Shown here in pieces: positions 31,631-39,702 of a stretch of 64,000 nucleotides of DNA. The position numbers were made by a program, and so were the translations under genes. Source of the DNA: Streptomyces showdoensis. Its GTDB lineage: Bacteria > Actinomycetota > Actinomycetes > Streptomycetales > Streptomycetaceae. The stretch's first letter is position 1. Every line of letters starts with the position of its first letter. The notes beneath the pieces were generated by a model. That model did not search any database. It saw only the letters and a list, made by a program, of their open reading frames with translations, and was not told the DNA's origin. The stretch covers positions 1,054,001 to 1,118,000 of the forward strand of contig NZ_BAAAXG010000026.1 of NCBI RefSeq assembly GCF_039535475.1, given 5' to 3'.

Positions 31631-32971
31631 TCAGGCCTCGGGTCCACCGGCCCGGCCCAGCTCCGCCGCCACCCGCCCCGCCACCGTCTCCGCGTACACC
31701 GCGTCCTCCCGCGCGAAGGCCGGGCGGGACGGGGAGCGCAGGAAGGTCGCGATGCCGAGGGTGCGGGCGCGGCTGCGGAGGGGGACGCAGAGGGCGTGGG
31801 CCATGTCGGGGGGCCACAGGCGGGCGGTGGACCAGTCGGGTGTGTCGGGGGTGGCGGTCGCCCTCGCCGGGCCCTGGCGGCTCAGGGACTGGAGGGCCGG
31901 GTGGGACGGCGGGTACGGGAGGGGGATGCCGCCCGTCACGGCCGGGGTGACCGGGCCCGGGGCTCCGGCCGGAGTCGCCAGGGCGCGGGCCAGGCGGCCG
32001 TCCGGGAGGGTCCGGTCGACCAGGACGTGGTCGGCGAAGCCGGCCAGCGCGAAGTCCAGCAGGACGGCGGCGGCCTCCCTCGGGTCCTCGCACTCCGCCG
32101 CCGCGGCGCCCGCGCGGTGCAGCTGGCTCCAGCGGAAGCGCAGCCGGTCCGCCTCCTGCGCGGCGAGACGGGCCTCGGTCACGTCCTGGAAGAGCCAGCC
32201 GACGCCCAGCGGGACCGGCTCCGGCGCCTCGGCGAGCGGGGAGGCGAGCCGGACGAAGCCGGAGCGCCAGCAGCGGCGGCGGTCGCCGCGCGGGCCGCGC
32301 AGCGTCACCCACAGGTCGGCCGGCTCGGGCGGCGCGCCCGCGGCCAGGACGTGCTGGAGGGCCGCCTCCAGCTGCTCGACGCCCTGCGTGACGATCTCCC
32401 CGAGGGGGCGGCCGAGCGGCGTCGTGCGGGCCGTGCCCAGCGCGCGGGCCGCGTAGGCGTTGACCACCGCCGGGCGCAGGTCCACGTCGACCAGGACGAC
32501 GCCCCAGGACGCGTCCTCGAACAGCGCCTCGCTCAGCGCGATGGAGCGCTCCAGGTCGACCTGGACGTGCACCTCGCTGAACGCGCAGTACACCCCGGCC
32601 GGCCCGCCGTCGGCCCCGCGCACGCCCGCCGTCTGGGTGCGGACCAGGACCCGCCCGCCGTCCTTGCGCAGCAGCGCGAACTCGTGCACCTGGCGGCCCG
32701 GCGCGGTCATCGCCCGCATCAGCCGGGCCAGGGTCTCCTCGGCGTCGGCGCTGCGCGCGGCCCAGCCGTCGAAGCCCCGCCGGCCGACGGCCTCCCCGGC
32801 CGACCAGCCGAGGATCCGCTCGGCCTCGCGGTTCCAGTGGGTGACGGTCCCGTCGACGTCCAGCGCGCACAGCGCCGCGTCCATCCCGTCGAGCAGGGCG
32901 GCCAGCAGGTCCGCCCCCGGCACCCCCGGAACCCGCGCCGTGTCGCTGGCAGAACCCGTCGAAGCACTCAT
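31631..32971 (-). CDS. PAS/GAF sensory domain protein
   Basis: This 446-aa soluble protein begins with a PAS domain (ALCALDVDGTVTHWNREAER, ILGWSAGEAVGR) and a PAC-like stretch. A second PAS follows (GVVLVDVDLRPAVVNAYAA), then a short helical linker (EARLAAQEADRLRFRWSQL) and a C-terminal GAF-like domain (CVPLRSRARTLGIATFLR). In related Streptomyces proteins such modules precede a PP2C/SpoIIE phosphatase. Here the protein ends after the GAF domain, so no output domain is present. It may act by protein contact. It starts at the ATG 32971. Confidence 0.82.
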   Translation of the reverse strand: MSASTGSASDTARVPGVPGADLLAALLDGMDAALCALDVDGTVTHWNREAERILGWSAGEAVGRRGFDGWAARSADAEETLARLMRAMTAPGRQVHEFALLRKDGGRVLVRTQTAGVRGADGGPAGVYCAFSEVHVQVDLERSIALSEALFEDASWGVVLVDVDLRPAVVNAYAARALGTARTTPLGRPLGEIVTQGVEQLEAALQHVLAAGAPPEPADLWVTLRGPRGDRRRCWRSGFVRLASPLAEAPEPVPLGVGWLFQDVTEARLAAQEADRLRFRWSQLHRAGAAAAECEDPREAAAVLLDFALAGFADHVLVDRTLPDGRLARALATPAGAPGPVTPAVTGGIPLPYPPSHPALQSLSRQGPARATATPDTPDWSTARLWPPDMAHALCVPLRSRARTLGIATFLRSPSRPAFAREDAVYAETVAGRVAAELGRAGGPEA

Positions 32972-33093
32972 TCGACACCCCCCGCCTCATTCAACTGGAA
33001 ACGTGACCCAGGACACAGCCCGTTGCCGAAAATCCCGTTCCCGAAAATGGGTTGAGCGGGGGCGCGCGGCTTCCTAAGGTGAAGCCACACGTG

Positions 33094-33107
33094 AAAGGAG
33101 GTGATCC
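33094..33107 (+). promoter_or_regulatory. Extended Shine-Dalgarno sequence complementary to the 16S tail over 14 nt
   Basis: AAAGGAGGTGATCC is the exact reverse complement of the 16S rRNA 3' end. Such full complementarity is far beyond a normal 4-6 base ribosome-binding site. It precedes the micro-ORF at 33114. Confidence 0.6.
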
Positions 33108-33113
33108 GAAAAA

Positions 33114-33152
33114 ATGGTTTCTTTTCGGACTCGTGAGGTGACTGCGGGCTAA
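33114..33152 (+). CDS. Micro-ORF MVSFRTREVTAG (12 aa)
   Basis: The ATG is seven bases after the extended Shine-Dalgarno sequence. Twelve codons encode MVSFRTREVTAG and end in TAA. The TAA runs directly into an 11-bp terminator-like stem. It may be a leader or translated regulatory peptide. No plus-strand gene follows until the citrate synthase 1.07 kb downstream, so its transcript is probably short and independent. Confidence 0.4.
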   Translation: MVSFRTREVTAG

Positions 33153-33190
33153 GGCCTGCCGTCGCACTCTTGTGCACCTCGGCAGGCCTT
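33151..33190 (+). terminator. Stem-loop after the micro-ORF
   Basis: AAGGCCTGCCG pairs with CGGCAGGCCTT over 11 bp around an 18-nt loop and ends in TTCT. It begins within the micro-ORF stop codon. Confidence 0.6.
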
Positions 33191-33213
33191 CTGCCGAAAC
33201 AATCGCAGTCACC

Positions 33214-33288
33214 CGACCCGTGGGCCGCCGGTCAGTCCGGCCGGCTTCCGTCCGAACTGCAGCGGACGGGACCAAGGCCCACGGGTCG
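33214..33288. ncRNA. Candidate three-way-junction RNA element or compound terminator
   Basis: A perfect 13-bp closing stem (33214-33226 with 33276-33288) encloses two further hairpins: GCCGG/CCGGC and CCGTCCG/CGGACGG with an 8-nt loop. The element lies 24 bp downstream of the pdxH stop on the minus strand and just downstream of the micro-ORF on the plus strand. It could be the pdxH terminator or part of a small RNA. No known class is recognised. Confidence 0.35.
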
Positions 33289-33312
33289 TCTGCGTTTCCC
33301 GGGGCCCGCCCC

Positions 33313-33978
33313 TCACGGGGAGAGGCGTTCCACCTGCCAGGTCGTGCCCCCGGCGGCGTCCTCGCGCACGTACCGCAGCCGGTCATGGAGCCGGTTCTCG
33401 TGGCCCTGCCAGAACTCCACCGTCTCCGGCACCACCCGGAAGCCGCCCCACTCCGGCGGCACCGGCACCTGCTCGTCCTGCGGGTACCGCGCGGCCAGCT
33501 CCTCGTAGCGGGCCAGGAGTTCGGCCCGCGAGCCGATCACCGTCGACTGGTGGCTGGCCCACGCGCCCAGCTGCGAGCCGTGCGGGCGGGTGCGGAAGTA
33601 CGCCACCGTCTCGTCCCGCCCGGTCCGGACCGCGCGGCCGGTCACGATGACCTGCCGTGCCATCGGGTGCCACGGGAAGAGCAGCGAGACGTACGGGTTG
33701 TCCGTCAGCTCCCGGCCCTTGCGCGAGCCGTAGTTGGTGAAGAACACGAAACCCCCCTCGTCGTAGTGCTTGAGCAGCACGGTGCGCGAGGACGGGCGGC
33801 CGTCGGGGGTGGCGGTGGAGACGACCATCGCGTTCGGCTCGTGGATCGCCGGGGTCGCGGCGGTCTCCTTGAACCAGCGCGAGAACTGTTCGATCGGTTC
33901 GGGTGCGAGGTCCGCCACGGTCAGTTCCATGGTCCGGTACTGCTCGCGCATGTCGGCGGGATCGAGGGCGTCGGTCAC
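33313..33978 (-). CDS. pdxH: Pyridoxamine 5'-phosphate oxidase
   Basis: This 221-aa FMN enzyme shows all the family segments: DPIEQF-like [11 protein letters not shown], the FMN-binding [44 protein letters not shown] and the C-terminal [14 protein letters not shown]...WQVERLSP. It oxidises PNP/PMP to pyridoxal phosphate. The GTG at 33978 gives the canonical length. CAGGAT lies six bases upstream, so it may be leaderless. Confidence 0.96.
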   Translation of the reverse strand: MTDALDPADMREQYRTMELTVADLAPEPIEQFSRWFKETAATPAIHEPNAMVVSTATPDGRPSSRTVLLKHYDEGGFVFFTNYGSRKGRELTDNPYVSLLFPWHPMARQVIVTGRAVRTGRDETVAYFRTRPHGSQLGAWASHQSTVIGSRAELLARYEELAARYPQDEQVPVPPEWGGFRVVPETVEFWQGHENRLHDRLRYVREDAAGGTTWQVERLSP

Positions 33979-34223
33979 GGGGCCATCCTGCCGTAGCGCC
34001 CGAGTCTGCCCGGCACCGCGGGCGGCTAATCCTTCATCGCCGATTCGGCGCAGTGTGCCGGATGTCACGCTTCCCCGCATCATCGGAACCGTACAGACTC
34101 ATCGGCTGGATCACTGTTACGTCCCGCCAACCGGCCCGACCTAATGATTGATCATCGATCAGGCACCGCATGCGACACCGCACAGCGCATGCACCGCACA
34201 CATCGCTATAGAGGAGCCGCCTC

Positions 34224-35324
34224 ATGTCTGACTTCGTACCGGGGCTCGAAGGAGTCGTCGCGTTCGAGACGGAGATCGCCGAGCCCGACAAGGAGGGTGG
34301 CGCGCTCCGCTACCGCGGGGTCGACATCGAGGACCTGGTCGGTCACGTCTCGTTCGGCAACGTCTGGGGCCTGCTGGTCGACGGCGCCTTCAACCCCGGT
34401 CTGCCCGCCGCCGAGCCCTTCCCCATCCCGGTGCACTCCGGCGACATCCGCGTCGACGTGCAGTCCGCGCTCGCGATGCTCGCGCCGGTCTGGGGCCTCA
34501 AACCGCTTCTGGACATCTCCGCCGAGCAGGCCCGCGACGACCTCGCCCGCGCCGCCGTCATGGCCCTGTCGTACGTCGCCCAGTCGGCCCGCGGCCAGGG
34601 GCTGCCCATGGTCCCGCAGAGCGAGATCGACAAGGCCGAGACCGTCGTCGAGCGCTTCATGGTCCGCTGGCGCGGCGAGCCCGACCCGAAGCACGTCAAG
34701 GCCGTCGACGCCTACTGGACCTCCGCCGCCGAGCACGGCATGAACGCGTCCACCTTCACCGCCCGCGTCATCGCCTCCACCGGCGCCGACGTCGCCGCGG
34801 CCCTCTCGGGCGCGGTCGGCGCCATGTCCGGCCCGCTGCACGGCGGCGCGCCCTCCCGCGTGCTCGGCATGATCGAGGAGATCGAGCGCACCGGCGACGC
34901 CACCGCCTACGTCAAGCAGGCCCTCGACAAGGGCGAGCGGCTCATGGGCTTCGGCCACCGCGTCTACCGCGCCGAGGACCCCCGCGCCCGCGTCCTGCGC
35001 CGCACGGCCAAGGAGCTGGCCGCGCCGCGCTTCGAGGTCGCCGAGGCGCTGGAGAAGGCCGCCCTGGAGGAGCTGCACAACCGGCGCCCCGACCGCGTCC
35101 TCGCCACCAACGTCGAGTTCTGGGCGGCCATCGTCCTGGACTTCGCCGAGGTCCCGGCGCACATGTTCACGTCGATGTTCACCTGCGCCCGCACGGCCGG
35201 CTGGTCGGCGCACATCCTGGAGCAGAAGCGCACCGGCCGCCTGGTCCGCCCGTCCGCCCGCTACACCGGCCCGGGCGTCCGCGACCCCCGTCAGATCGAG
35301 GGCTACGAGGACATCGCGGGCTGA
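34224..35324 (+). CDS. Citrate synthase 2 family protein
   Basis: This 366-aa citrate synthase fold protein has His171 in EHGMNAS, His206 in GPLHGGAP and GFGHRVYR at 242-249. The position of the catalytic Asp is occupied by Glu298 (TNVEFWAA) instead of the usual NVDF. The same NVEFWAA form occurs, as I recall, in the Mycobacterium CitA group, so it is a family trait. It should condense acetyl-CoA with oxaloacetate or a related oxoacid. The ATG follows GAGGAG. Its end overlaps the end of the convergent 2OG-oxygenase gene by 22 bp. Confidence 0.92.
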   Translation: MSDFVPGLEGVVAFETEIAEPDKEGGALRYRGVDIEDLVGHVSFGNVWGLLVDGAFNPGLPAAEPFPIPVHSGDIRVDVQSALAMLAPVWGLKPLLDISAEQARDDLARAAVMALSYVAQSARGQGLPMVPQSEIDKAETVVERFMVRWRGEPDPKHVKAVDAYWTSAAEHGMNASTFTARVIASTGADVAAALSGAVGAMSGPLHGGAPSRVLGMIEEIERTGDATAYVKQALDKGERLMGFGHRVYRAEDPRARVLRRTAKELAAPRFEVAEALEKAALEELHNRRPDRVLATNVEFWAAIVLDFAEVPAHMFTSMFTCARTAGWSAHILEQKRTGRLVRPSARYTGPGVRDPRQIEGYEDIAG

Positions 35325-36361
35325 GCGGGCTGGGCCGGCCCGGCCGACCGGTCGCGGCCCAGCAGCAGGTCCGCGTGATGGCGGGCCGCCGCCAGCGGAT
35401 GGGCGCGGAGCTTGCCCTTCAGCTCGTTGCGACCGTACTCGGCGAACAGCGGGTTCGCCGGGTCGGTCGTGACCCCGGGCGCCGCCGCGGCGTACGGGAA
35501 CTGGAGCGGGGCGATCCGGGCGTCCAGCCGCGGGTTGTAGAAGAAGGGCACGGAATACCGCTCCGTCGCCCCGGGCGGCGACACCACGCGGTGGTTGGTG
35601 GCGACCAGGTAGCCGTCCGTCGCCACCTCCAGGAGCTCGCCGAGGTTGACCACGAACGCGCCCGGCAGCGGCGGCACGTCGTGGAACACGCCGTCCTCCC
35701 GCTCCACCTGGAGCCCGCCCACGTGGTCCTGGAGCAGCAGCGTCAGGAAGCCGTAGTCCTTGTGCGCGCCCACGCCCTGGTCGTCGCCCTCGCCGCTGCT
35801 GCCCGGGTAGCGGACCAGCTTCAGGTGCGGGTGGGCGCGCGGGCCGAACGCGTCGTCGTAGAAGTCGGGCGCGGCGCCGATCGACGTCAGCAGCTCGTGC
35901 AGCAGCCGCTCGGCGACGCCGCTGAGCCGCTCGATCCAGTTCAGCGCCGCGAGGCGCAGCTCCGGCAGGGCGACGGGCCACTGGTTGGGGCCCTGGAGCC
36001 ACCAGTACGGGGCCTCCTGCGGGCCCGGCACGTGCGCGGGCCGCTCGGCGCCGATGTCCAGCTGGTCGCGCCAGTCGCGGGCGCCCGCGGTGCGCTCGTC
36101 GCCGATCCGGGTGTAGCCGCGGAAGTGCGGCGAGTTGGTGGTGTCCAGGGCGAGCCGGTCCGCCTCCGGCAACGCGAAGAAGGCCCGCATGGCGCCGGTG
36201 AGCGCCCGCGTCTCGGCCTCGGTCACGCCGTGCCCGACGAGCTGGAAGAAACCCACGTCATGGGCGGCGGAGTGGAGCTGCGCGTGGAGCAGCCGGCGGG
36301 CCTGCGGGCCTCGGTCGGCGGCGGAGAGGTCGACGATGGGGAGCTGCGAGGTGTAACTCAT
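35303..36361 (-). CDS. Isopenicillin N synthase-family 2-oxoglutarate/Fe(II) oxygenase
   Basis: This 352-aa protein has the DIOX_N domain (LPIVDLSAADRG, HDVGFFQLVGHGV) and the 2OG-FeII core: HKD (GAHKDYGFLTLLLQD) and His (ATNHRVV) supply the metal triad and RYSVPFF the 2OG-binding Arg. It hydroxylates or desaturates an unknown small molecule. A 24-aa leader peptide is encoded 95 bp upstream on the same strand. The last codons overlap the convergent citrate synthase gene. Confidence 0.9.
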   Translation of the reverse strand: MSYTSQLPIVDLSAADRGPQARRLLHAQLHSAAHDVGFFQLVGHGVTEAETRALTGAMRAFFALPEADRLALDTTNSPHFRGYTRIGDERTAGARDWRDQLDIGAERPAHVPGPQEAPYWWLQGPNQWPVALPELRLAALNWIERLSGVAERLLHELLTSIGAAPDFYDDAFGPRAHPHLKLVRYPGSSGEGDDQGVGAHKDYGFLTLLLQDHVGGLQVEREDGVFHDVPPLPGAFVVNLGELLEVATDGYLVATNHRVVSPPGATERYSVPFFYNPRLDARIAPLQFPYAAAAPGVTTDPANPLFAEYGRNELKGKLRAHPLAAARHHADLLLGRDRSAGPAQPAQPAMSS

Positions 36362-36456
36362 GGTGTGCGTCCGCGGGGGTGTACGGCGCCCGGGTTCCGG
36401 ATGCGTGGCAGGTCGTGCCGTGTCGTTCCGAACGGGGCGATGGGTGGGGCCTGGGG

Positions 36457-36531
36457 TCAGTGACGACCCGGACAGCCCATGCTCGCGACGCGGAGCAGGT
36501 CCACGTGGCGGCGACGTACGAGCGAAAGCAT
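36457..36531 (-). CDS. Putative leader peptide (24 aa, RRHVDLLRV motif)
   Basis: The sequence MLSLVRRRHVDLLRVASMGC plus PGRH belongs to the actinobacterial class annotated as putative leader peptide, recognised by RRHVDLLRVAS followed by Cys. Such uORFs precede sulfur- and cysteine-related genes and are thought to sense Cys-tRNA by ribosome stalling. The ATG at 36531 lies six bases after TACGCT without a ribosome-binding site, so the transcript is probably leaderless. The gene downstream is the 2OG/Fe(II) oxygenase. Confidence 0.75.
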   Translation of the reverse strand: MLSLVRRRHVDLLRVASMGCPGRH

Positions 36532-36643
36532 GCGACCAGCGTACTGCGGGCGCGCGGGGGTGGCTGTGGCCCGCGTCACGAGCGCCCGGGGAGGGCCCGC
36601 GTGACCGCCGTACGGGCCCGTCCGTGCCGGTCGTACGGACGGA

Positions 36644-36666
36644 CCCGGGACGGGGCCCGTCCCGGG
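36644..36666. terminator. Hairpin downstream of the TetR gene and long operon
   Basis: An 11-bp inverted repeat (CCCGGGACGGG / CCCGTCCCGGG) lies around a single G, 38 bp after the TetR stop. It would end the minus-strand operon that begins at 47072. The rest of the 340-bp gap holds only the leader peptide and palindromic G+C-rich sequence. Confidence 0.55.
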
Positions 36667-36704
36667 CCGGGGCCGGGTCCCCGCCCGTCCCCGGCCGCCC
36701 CGCC

Positions 36705-37283
36705 TCAGCCCAGCGCCTCGTCCAGGAGCCGGGCCCACTGGGCGACGACCCGATCGCGGCGGGCCCGGTCGTCGGTGAGGAGGGTGGCGAGGCCCAGGCC
36801 GCGGGCCATGTCGAGGAGGCCCTGGACGGACTCGCGGACGCCCGGGCGGGACTCGTCGGCGCCGAGGAGCGCGACGGCCATGCGGTGCGACTCGCGGCCC
36901 ACGCGGGCTTCCAGCTCGGTGACGCGGGCGCGGAGCTGGTCCTCGTCGGAGGCGGCCACCCACAGGTGGAGGGCGGCCCGGAAGAGGGGGCCGGTGAAGA
37001 GGCCGACCAGGGCCGCTACGGCCTCCTGGCGGCCGACGGCGGGAAGCTCGCGCAGGGCCTGGGAACGCTCCTCGGCGACGTACTCGACCGCCGCCGTGAA
37101 CAGGTCCTCGCGGGTCGGGAAGTGGTGCTGGGCGGCGCCCCGGGAGACGCCGGCCCGTTCGGCGACGACCGCGACCGTGGAGCCCGCCCAGCCGTGCTCG
37201 GCCAGGCAGGACACCGCGGCCTCCAGGAGCCGCTGCCGGGTGGCGCGGCTCCTGTCCTGCTTCGGGCCGGTCAGAGCCGCCAT
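36705..37283 (-). CDS. TetR family transcriptional regulator
   Basis: This 192-aa protein has the N-terminal HTH RLLEAAVSCLAEHGWAGSTVAVVAERAGVSRGAAQHHFPTR (about residues 19-60 in pieces: STVAVVAERAGVSRGAAQHHF is the core). The C-terminal ligand domain has the LFRAALHLWVAA helix. It is the last gene of the AtuA/carboxylase operon, its ATG lying inside the end of the enoyl-CoA hydratase gene (13-bp overlap). It is therefore likely the operon's own repressor, binding the 22-bp palindrome at 47166-47187 and responding to an acyl-CoA. Confidence 0.92.
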   Translation of the reverse strand: MAALTGPKQDRSRATRQRLLEAAVSCLAEHGWAGSTVAVVAERAGVSRGAAQHHFPTREDLFTAAVEYVAEERSQALRELPAVGRQEAVAALVGLFTGPLFRAALHLWVAASDEDQLRARVTELEARVGRESHRMAVALLGADESRPGVRESVQGLLDMARGLGLATLLTDDRARRDRVVAQWARLLDEALG

Positions 37284-38005
37284 GCTGGGTCCCGTCGTTC
37301 GAGGAAGGCCGTCATCCCTTCGCGTGCCTCGGCCGAGGCGAACAGCGACGCGGACAGCTGGACCAGCTCCTCCGCGTCCCGCTCGAAGGCTTCCAGGACT
37401 CTAGCCGTGACCAGCCGCTTCGAGGCGCGCAGCCCCTGCGGGGAGGCGCCGCGCAGCCCGTCGAGGATGCCGTCCAGGTCGGCGGCGGGAGCGGTCACCA
37501 GGCCCATCGCGCGCGCCTGGGCCGCCCCGAAGCGCTCGCCGGTCAGGTAGTAGCGGGCCGCCGCCCGCTGGTCCAGCTTGGGGAGCAGGGTCAGCGAGAT
37601 CACGGCGGGCGCGACCCCGATCCGTACCTCCGTCAGCGCGAAGTCCGCCGCGTCCGAGGCCACCACGATGTCGCACGCGCCGAGCAGCCCGAGGCCCCCC
37701 GCGCGGGCGTGGCCCTCGACGACGCCGACGACCGGTTTGGGGAGCTCCACTATCTGTCGCAGCAGGTCCACGAAGGCGTACGGCCCGGGCGGGGCCTTCA
37801 GGTCGGCGCCCGCGCTGAAGGTGCTGCCGGTGTGGGTGAGCACCACCGCCCGCACCGCCGGGTCCTTGCCGCAGGCGCTCAGCGCGTCGGCGAGCTCGGC
37901 GACCAGGGGGGCCGACAGCGCGTTGCGCGTCGCCGGGGAGTCCAGGGCGAGCGTGGTGACGCCCCGGTCGGTGGATGCCTCGATCAGGTTCTGGCTCTGG
38001 CTCAT
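37271..38005 (-). CDS. Enoyl-CoA hydratase/isomerase family protein
   Basis: This 244-aa crotonase-fold protein has ALDSPATRNALSAPL, the oxyanion-hole strand FSAGADLK, and ARAGGLGLLGACDIVVAS followed by FALTEVRIGVAPAVIS. The segment VRIGVAP with Glu just before is the crotonase catalytic region. It hydrates an enoyl-CoA and in this operon could be the AtuE/isohexenylglutaconyl-CoA hydratase equivalent. It is coupled at both ends: ATGA overlap with the CoA ligase upstream and a 13-bp overlap with TetR downstream. Confidence 0.93.
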   Translation of the reverse strand: MSQSQNLIEASTDRGVTTLALDSPATRNALSAPLVAELADALSACGKDPAVRAVVLTHTGSTFSAGADLKAPPGPYAFVDLLRQIVELPKPVVGVVEGHARAGGLGLLGACDIVVASDAADFALTEVRIGVAPAVISLTLLPKLDQRAAARYYLTGERFGAAQARAMGLVTAPAADLDGILDGLRGASPQGLRASKRLVTARVLEAFERDAEELVQLSASLFASAEAREGMTAFLERRDPAWRL

Positions 38006-39606
38006 GCGCGGTCCCTCGGTTCTCGCAGCTCTCGGCGGAGGATCTTCCCCGACGCTGCCCTCGGCACCGTCTCGATGAACTCCACCCGGCGGATCTTCTT
38101 GTACGGGGCGACCCGCTCGGCCACGAAGGCGGCCACCTCGTCGCCGGTCAGCTCCTTCGCCGCGGGCTGGCGCACCACGAACGCCTTCGGGATCTCGCTC
38201 CCGTCCTCGTCCGCGACCCCGATGACGGCCGCGTCGGCGATGCCCTCGTGGGTGAGCAGCAGGGCCTCCAGCTCGGCCGGGGCGACCTGGAACCCCTTGT
38301 ACTTGATGAGCTCCTTGACCCGGTCGACGACGTACAGCCAGCCGTCCTCGTCGACCCGCCCGACGTCGCCGGTGTGCAGCCAGCCGTCCGCGTCGATCAT
38401 GGCCGCGGTGGCCTCGGGCCGGCCCAGGTAGCCCCGCATGACCTGCGGACCGCGGAAGGCGATCTCGCCCTCCTCGCCCGGTCCGGCCTCCCGCGCCGGG
38501 TCGTCGAGGGCGACCAGCCGCATCTCGGTGGACGGCAGCAGCTTGCCGACGGTGCCGGGCGGCGGGTTCACGGCGTCGAGCGGGACCAGGTGGGTGGCCG
38601 GGGACATCTCCGTCATGCCGTAAGCCTGGCGGATCGGCGGCAGCCCGAGCCGGGCCGAGCAGGCCTCGGCGAGGGCCGCGTCCAGCGGGGCGGCGGAGCA
38701 GACGATGTAGCGCAGCGAGGACAGGTCGTAGTCGGCCACCGCCGGGTGCTTGGCGAGGGCGAGGACGATCGGCGGGGCCACGTAGAGGGCGTTGATCCGG
38801 TGCCGCTCGATGGCGGCGAGGAAGCCGTCCAGCTCGAAGCGGGGCAGCACGACCACGGTCGCGCCGCGCCGCAGCGGGGCGTTCATCAGCGCCGTCAGGC
38901 CGTACACGTGGAAGAACGGGAGCACGGCCAGGATCCGGTCTCCCGGGCCCATCGGCATCAGCGGTTCGAGCTGGGCGAGGTTGGTGGCGATGGAGGCGTG
39001 GGTCAGCATCACGCCCTTGGGGACGCCGGTGGTGCCGGAGGAGTACGGGAGGGCGGCGAGGTCCGCGGCCGGGTCGATGTCCAGGACCGGCTCGGGCGCG
39101 GTCGAGCCCAGGAAGGACTGGAGGGAGCGGCAGTCCTCGGCCGTGTCGCAGACGAGGACCTCCTCGACGCCGCCCGCGAGTTCGGCCGCCGCCCGTGCCG
39201 TCGCCAGCAGCGGCGACACGGTGACGATCCACCGCGCGGAGGAGTCCCGCAGCTGCTTGGCGAACTCCTCCGGCGTGGCCAGCGGATGCACCGTGGTCAC
39301 GGCCGCCCCGGCGCGCGTGGCGGCGTAGAAGGCGACGGGGAACAGCACGGTGTTGGGGCTGTGCAGGGCGAGCACGTCCCCCTGGCGGACGCCCGCCTCG
39401 GCGAGGCCCGCGGCGATCCGCCGGTGGAAGACGTCGATCTGGCCGTACGTGAGCGTCAGCTCCCCCGCCCCGGCCGCACCGGCCGCACCGGCCGCACCGT
39501 CGACGAGCGCCGGGAGGTCTCCGAACTCGGCGGCCCGCCCGAGGACGGCGTCGTGGATGGGGAGGGAGACGGCCGGAACATCCGCGAACTCGCTGTGGAA
39601 CACCAT
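38002..39606 (-). CDS. 4-coumarate/cinnamate-CoA ligase family protein
   Basis: This 534-aa adenylate-forming ligase has the phosphate loop PYSSGTTGVPKG near 187-198. It continues with QAYGMTEMSPATH, WLHTGD and YVVDRVKELIKYKGFQVAPAE, with the catalytic Lys in PRAASGKILRR. It is orthologous by context and sequence feel to the S. coelicolor cinnamate:CoA ligase SCO4383. A short GAAGAAGAAG stretch near residue 40 comes from three GGCCGCACC repeats and is absent from typical members. In this operon it would activate the acid entering the pathway. The ATG is 96 bp after the acyl-CoA dehydrogenase stop. Confidence 0.93.
   Translation of the reverse strand: MVFHSEFADVPAVSLPIHDAVLGRAAEFGDLPALVDGAAGAAGAAGAGELTLTYGQIDVFHRRIAAGLAEAGVRQGDVLALHSPNTVLFPVAFYAATRAGAAVTTVHPLATPEEFAKQLRDSSARWIVTVSPLLATARAAAELAGGVEEVLVCDTAEDCRSLQSFLGSTAPEPVLDIDPAADLAALPYSSGTTGVPKGVMLTHASIATNLAQLEPLMPMGPGDRILAVLPFFHVYGLTALMNAPLRRGATVVVLPRFELDGFLAAIERHRINALYVAPPIVLALAKHPAVADYDLSSLRYIVCSAAPLDAALAEACSARLGLPPIRQAYGMTEMSPATHLVPLDAVNPPPGTVGKLLPSTEMRLVALDDPAREAGPGEEGEIAFRGPQVMRGYLGRPEATAAMIDADGWLHTGDVGRVDEDGWLYVVDRVKELIKYKGFQVAPAELEALLLTHEGIADAAVIGVADEDGSEIPKAFVVRQPAAKELTGDEVAAFVAERVAPYKKIRRVEFIETVPRAASGKILRRELREPRDRA
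39472..39498. repeat. Three tandem 9-bp repeats in the CoA-ligase gene
   Basis: Three copies of GGCCGCACC lie in tandem, encoding GAA repeats in an N-terminal loop. This is one of several in-frame 9-bp arrays in the window. Confidence 0.8.
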
Positions 39607-39702
39607 GCGTACGGGCCCCCTGATCGGTGGGTGGACGGCGGTGACGGTCGTGACGGCGGCACCGGCGGTGCCGCCGTCACGGGACGGCCAGCATGGACCG
39701 GG

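Noticed and set aside
33094..33107. A fragment of a 16S rRNA gene (minus strand matches the 16S 3' end)
   Set aside because: Only 14 bases match; nothing upstream or downstream resembles rRNA. The match is better explained as an extended ribosome-binding site.
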